From Catenibacillus scindens (GTDB lineage Bacteria > Bacillota > Clostridia > Lachnospirales > Lachnospiraceae): DNA of 64,000 nucleotides. Shown in pieces: positions 61,501 through 64,000 of the stretch (positions within the stretch are counted from its first letter, which is position 1; each line of letters starts with the position of its first letter). Location of the stretch: assembly GCF_014202115.1 (NCBI RefSeq), contig NZ_JACHFW010000007.1:1-64000 (forward strand). Reading direction: 5' to 3'. Position numbers and translations under genes: made by a program. The notes beneath the pieces were generated by a model. That model was not told the origin of the DNA. It worked only from the letters and a program-made list of their open reading frames with translations, and ran no database searches.

Positions 61501-62517
61501 AAAAGTTCCTCCTGGTATTTCATACTTTAAGAATACCATTGTATCCCAAGACATTCAATGCTTTTCCGCAAGAGGCTGCCTTATTGCATCGCCGTTTATC
61601 AGTGCTAAAGATGCAGATTTTATTACGCCGCATCAGGAAAAACCGTTGAGTATTATTCAAAATAAATGGCAAGCCAATTACCAAAAGGCGTTGACATATT
61701 ATCTGGACAAAAAAGATATTGTATTAAATCCAATCAGGAAATTACAGAGTACAGAGTATCGAGGCTGTAAAAAAGAGTGTTATGAATGGTTTAGGCATTG
61801 CCGGACGGTGTTAGAGCTGAACTTATCGACGGAGAAATGTATATGATGGCGCCGCCGGGGTTGACGCATCAAAGACTCGCGTCATTTCTGCATGGAACGA
61901 TATTTCAATATATTTCTGAAAAGAACGGGAACTGTGAAGTTTTTCCTGCACCATTCGCGGTTTTTCTCAACAATGATGATGTTTGAGCCCGGCGACGTGA
62001 CATCGTATTCATTCGCTGATGAGATCCCGGTTGGAATCTACGGCAATGATCTGAAACTCAGGATAAAATCAGAATAAGAAATCAGATGTTCCGAAGCGGT
62101 TGCGCCGCCTGACGAAGCAGGCAGCTTGTACCTGATTTCAGGGGAGTAATAACCAACAGATGAATACACATGACAAATGGAAAAACATTATAGTAAAGCC
62201 CAAGATAAAAATAAAGAAACATACCAAGAATGGAGACGACCGCCCCGATCCGCCATGCAATAATAACGGTTTTGGGGCGGAAAAATCCTCCATGATCGGT
62301 AAGTACAGAAAACAAAAAGGTAAAGAATTGCCCAAAATATCAGATGAAACAGCAAAATGATCGCCTCCGGGGAATGATCTGTACATTCATTTTATCATCA
62401 CTTTAAGCTGCCATCCATCAATCCCCGGAAAAAAACGTGATAAAAGTGTAAGAGATGGGTAAAATCAATACAAAGATTTTTTCAAAAATTTACCCTCTGC
62501 TCCTTCTCTTATTGTTT
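61501..62517. other. Decayed region with gene remnants
   Basis: This stretch of about 1 kb has no intact gene. It holds an Uma2 nuclease remnant (61798-62077) and, on the minus strand (about 62082-62380), open stretches with hydrophobic segments in two frames (IGAVVSILGMFLYFYLGLYY), perhaps a decayed membrane protein gene. A plus-strand open stretch at 61600-61790 with a helical, basic product was not recognised. Confidence 0.55.
61798..62077 (+). pseudogene. Uma2-family endonuclease remnant with internal deletion
   Basis: The first frame reads LPDGVRAELIDGEMYMMAPP and goes to EVFPAPFAVFLNNDDV, the N-terminal third of Uma2 (DUF820) restriction-like nucleases. The second frame ends GDVTSYSFADEIPVGIYGND, the C-terminal end of the same family. 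The roughly 90 residues between them, with the PD-(D/E)XK catalytic residues, are missing, and the junction near 61984 shifts frame. There is also no proper start: a TAG lies two codons before the LPDGV motif. It is therefore non-functional. Confidence 0.8.
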
Positions 62518-63288
62518 TTACTCTTTTATCAATTCCAAAATTCCCCGGATATCCTGCATCACAAAATCCGCTCCGGCGTCCTCATAGACTTTTTTTGTCC
62601 TTTCATCGGCGGCCTGTTTCTCCTGGGGGCTTAATGCCTCATACTCTTCCCTGGTCAGCCCCATAACCGAGCTGCCCTCGATGATTCCCACAGTCACAAC
62701 TCCGGCGTTTTTGCCTTCCTTAATGTCCGCTACCGTATCCCCCACCTTCATGACCCTGGCCACATTCTGGAGGCCTAGGGCTTCCATATTGCGAAAGATC
62801 ATGTAGGGCCATGGGCGGCCCTTCTGTCCGGTGGCGTCAGGAGAAAACCAACAGTCCGGGGCATAGCCGGCCTTTGCCGCTTCCGGAACCACCAGGGCCA
62901 TCATGGCGTCATTATAGCCGGTGGTAGAACCGATCTTTAAACCCATGGCTCTCAGAGCATCCACAGTCTCCACAACATAGGGCTTTGGATCAGAATACTG
63001 CTCCACAATTTTTAAGATCAGACGCTCACTCTGTTCATACACCTGGCAAACATCCTCCTCATTCCACGGGCGCCCGTATTTTTCTTCCCACAGGCGGGAA
63101 ATCCGGTCCATGGAGAGCATGGTCCGCACATGGTCGATCTTAAGCATACCCATAGGCTTTCTCACTTCTTCCAGAGTCGGGGTAATGCCAAAAGATTCAA
63201 AGGCGTCAATAAATGCTTTCACCGGGGCAAAGCACCCGTAATCCACCGTCGTCCCGGCCCAGTCAAAAATAATACCGTCAAACTTCAT
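62518..63288 (-). CDS. phnX: Phosphonoacetaldehyde hydrolase
   Basis: This 256-residue HAD enzyme cleaves the C-P bond of phosphonoacetaldehyde to acetaldehyde and phosphate. FDWAGTTVDYGCFAP is the PhnX form of the HAD nucleophile motif, the Schiff-base Lys is in MGMLKIDHVR, and KVGDTVADIKEG is motif IV. I use the second ATG (63288), which is 8 nt from AGGAGG; the first ATG (63294) is only 2 nt away. It follows phnW by about 10 bp, giving the complete two-step route for 2-aminoethylphosphonate. Confidence 0.95.
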   Translation of the reverse strand: MKFDGIIFDWAGTTVDYGCFAPVKAFIDAFESFGITPTLEEVRKPMGMLKIDHVRTMLSMDRISRLWEEKYGRPWNEEDVCQVYEQSERLILKIVEQYSDPKPYVVETVDALRAMGLKIGSTTGYNDAMMALVVPEAAKAGYAPDCWFSPDATGQKGRPWPYMIFRNMEALGLQNVARVMKVGDTVADIKEGKNAGVVTVGIIEGSSVMGLTREEYEALSPQEKQAADERTKKVYEDAGADFVMQDIRGILELIKE

Positions 63289-63303
63289 CTTCATATCCTC
63301 CTG

Positions 63304-64000
63304 TCAGTCAGCGCAGGAAAGCGCCGGCGCATTTTCCTCCAGACATCCGTGTTCGCGAAGAAATGTCCGGATAATATCACAAACCTTTACAATATCTTCC
63401 TCATAGATTTCCCCGATATTGCCAATGCGGAAAGTATCGGCATCCGTCACCTTGCCGGGATAGATGGCATATCCCCGGTCTTTAATGTAGCGGTACATTT
63501 CCTGGAAGGAAAAATTGTGGTGTTTTGGATAGAAAAAGGTGGTGATAATAGGGCCCTGATGCTCGCCGCCAATATAAGGGTGGATGCCCATTTCTTCCAT
63601 CTTCTCGATGAGAAGGCGGTTGTTGGCCCTATAGCGGGATGCTCTTGCCGGGATGCCCCCTTCTGCCTCCATCTCCCTAAGAGCCTGGGCGAAGGCCAGC
63701 ACCACATGGGTGGGGGATGTAAAACGCCATTTTCCGTCTTTATTCATCGTCTCCCACTGATCATAAAGATCCAGGGAAAGGCTTCTGGCCTTGCCTTTGC
63801 TTTCCACAAGCTTATCCCGGCGGCAGATGATGAAAGAGAAACCGGGAACGCCCTGGATGCACTTGTTGGCGCTGCTGATGATAAAATCAATGCCAAGCTC
63901 CCCTACAGGAATATCCACGCCTCCAAAACTGGACATGGCGTCCACAATAAAGGTTTTTCCCGCAGCCTTGACAACCCGGGCCACCGAGGCGATATCATTT
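63304..64000 (-). CDS. phnW: 2-aminoethylphosphonate-pyruvate transaminase (partial)
   Basis: This is the C-terminal 230 residues of a PLP-dependent aminotransferase that runs off the right edge; the frame is open to base 64000. SSANKCIQGVPGFSF carries the PLP-binding Lys, and FIVDAMSSFGGVDIP and TSPTHVVLAFAQAL are typical of PhnW. It moves the amino group of 2-aminoethylphosphonate to pyruvate, giving alanine and phosphonoacetaldehyde, the substrate of PhnX encoded just downstream. Such phosphonates occur in host and microbial lipids and glycans, so this would serve phosphorus or nitrogen scavenging. Confidence 0.94.
   Translation of the reverse strand, partial: NDIASVARVVKAAGKTFIVDAMSSFGGVDIPVGELGIDFIISSANKCIQGVPGFSFIICRRDKLVESKGKARSLSLDLYDQWETMNKDGKWRFTSPTHVVLAFAQALREMEAEGGIPARASRYRANNRLLIEKMEEMGIHPYIGGEHQGPIITTFFYPKHHNFSFQEMYRYIKDRGYAIYPGKVTDADTFRIGNIGEIYEEDIVKVCDIIRTFLREHGCLEENAPALSCAD

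Overview
The window looks like a chromosomal segment of an anaerobic Gram-positive gut clostridium, most likely Lachnospiraceae. The reasons are the strong AGGAGG-type ribosome binding sites, secreted proteins built on DUF4214 repeats, CDP-polyol (teichoic-acid type) polymer genes, RecD2 without RecBC, MreB, AzlCD, and a C-glycoside deglycosidase gene pair. No rRNA, tRNA or CRISPR array was seen. The assignment rests on protein families only.

Region 1 (1-28100, almost all minus strand) is a large cell-surface polysaccharide locus, read leftwards from an extended -10 promoter at about 28080. It begins with a polyprenyl-phosphate sugar-1-phosphate transferase. Then come two GT2 enzymes, a GT4 enzyme, an ABC-2 exporter with a Wzt-type carbohydrate-binding ATPase, a coiled-coil methyltransferase with a small coiled-coil partner, three GT4 enzymes, two large membrane proteins, UDP-glucose 6-dehydrogenase and a GT2 enzyme. 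Left of about 10.03 kb the DNA becomes strikingly AT-rich. This part holds two more GT4 enzymes, a destroyed O-acyltransferase gene, a Wzx-type flippase and a GT-C-like membrane protein, and looks like a variable cassette. Two insertion sequences lie here: a frameshifted IS110-type element at the left edge and a complete IS630-type element (6031-7304, TA target duplication) inserted in the acyltransferase gene.

Region 2 (28192-33564, minus) holds a secreted GH25 lysozyme with DUF4214 repeats, recD2 and mreB.

Region 3 (33791-43566, plus) is a teichoic-acid-like operon: three CDP-glycerol/ribitol-phosphate transferase family proteins (one fused to a GT2 domain), a TarI-type cytidylyltransferase, an extended SDR enzyme and a TagG/TagH ABC exporter, closed by a strong terminator. 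Copies of a nested inverted repeat lie in its leader and between tagG and tagH; a third copy lies in the polysaccharide locus.

Region 4 (43537-52170) holds a HAD hydrolase, a heterodimeric ABC exporter divergent from a LysR regulator, a low-molecular-weight protein tyrosine phosphatase, a candidate type I toxin-antitoxin module (27-residue membrane peptide with a convergent antisense RNA), a secreted DUF4214-transglutaminase protein, a small unknown protein, and a 185-bp palindromic element that would fold as a three-way junction.

Region 5 (52199-58011, minus) pairs a C-glycoside deglycosidase alpha/beta gene pair with two large CocE/NonD (S15) hydrolases. Region 6 (58428-64000) holds a YeiH-type exporter convergent with a LysR gene, azlCD, remnants of an Uma2 nuclease gene, and the 2-aminoethylphosphonate degradation genes phnX and phnW (phnW runs off the right edge).
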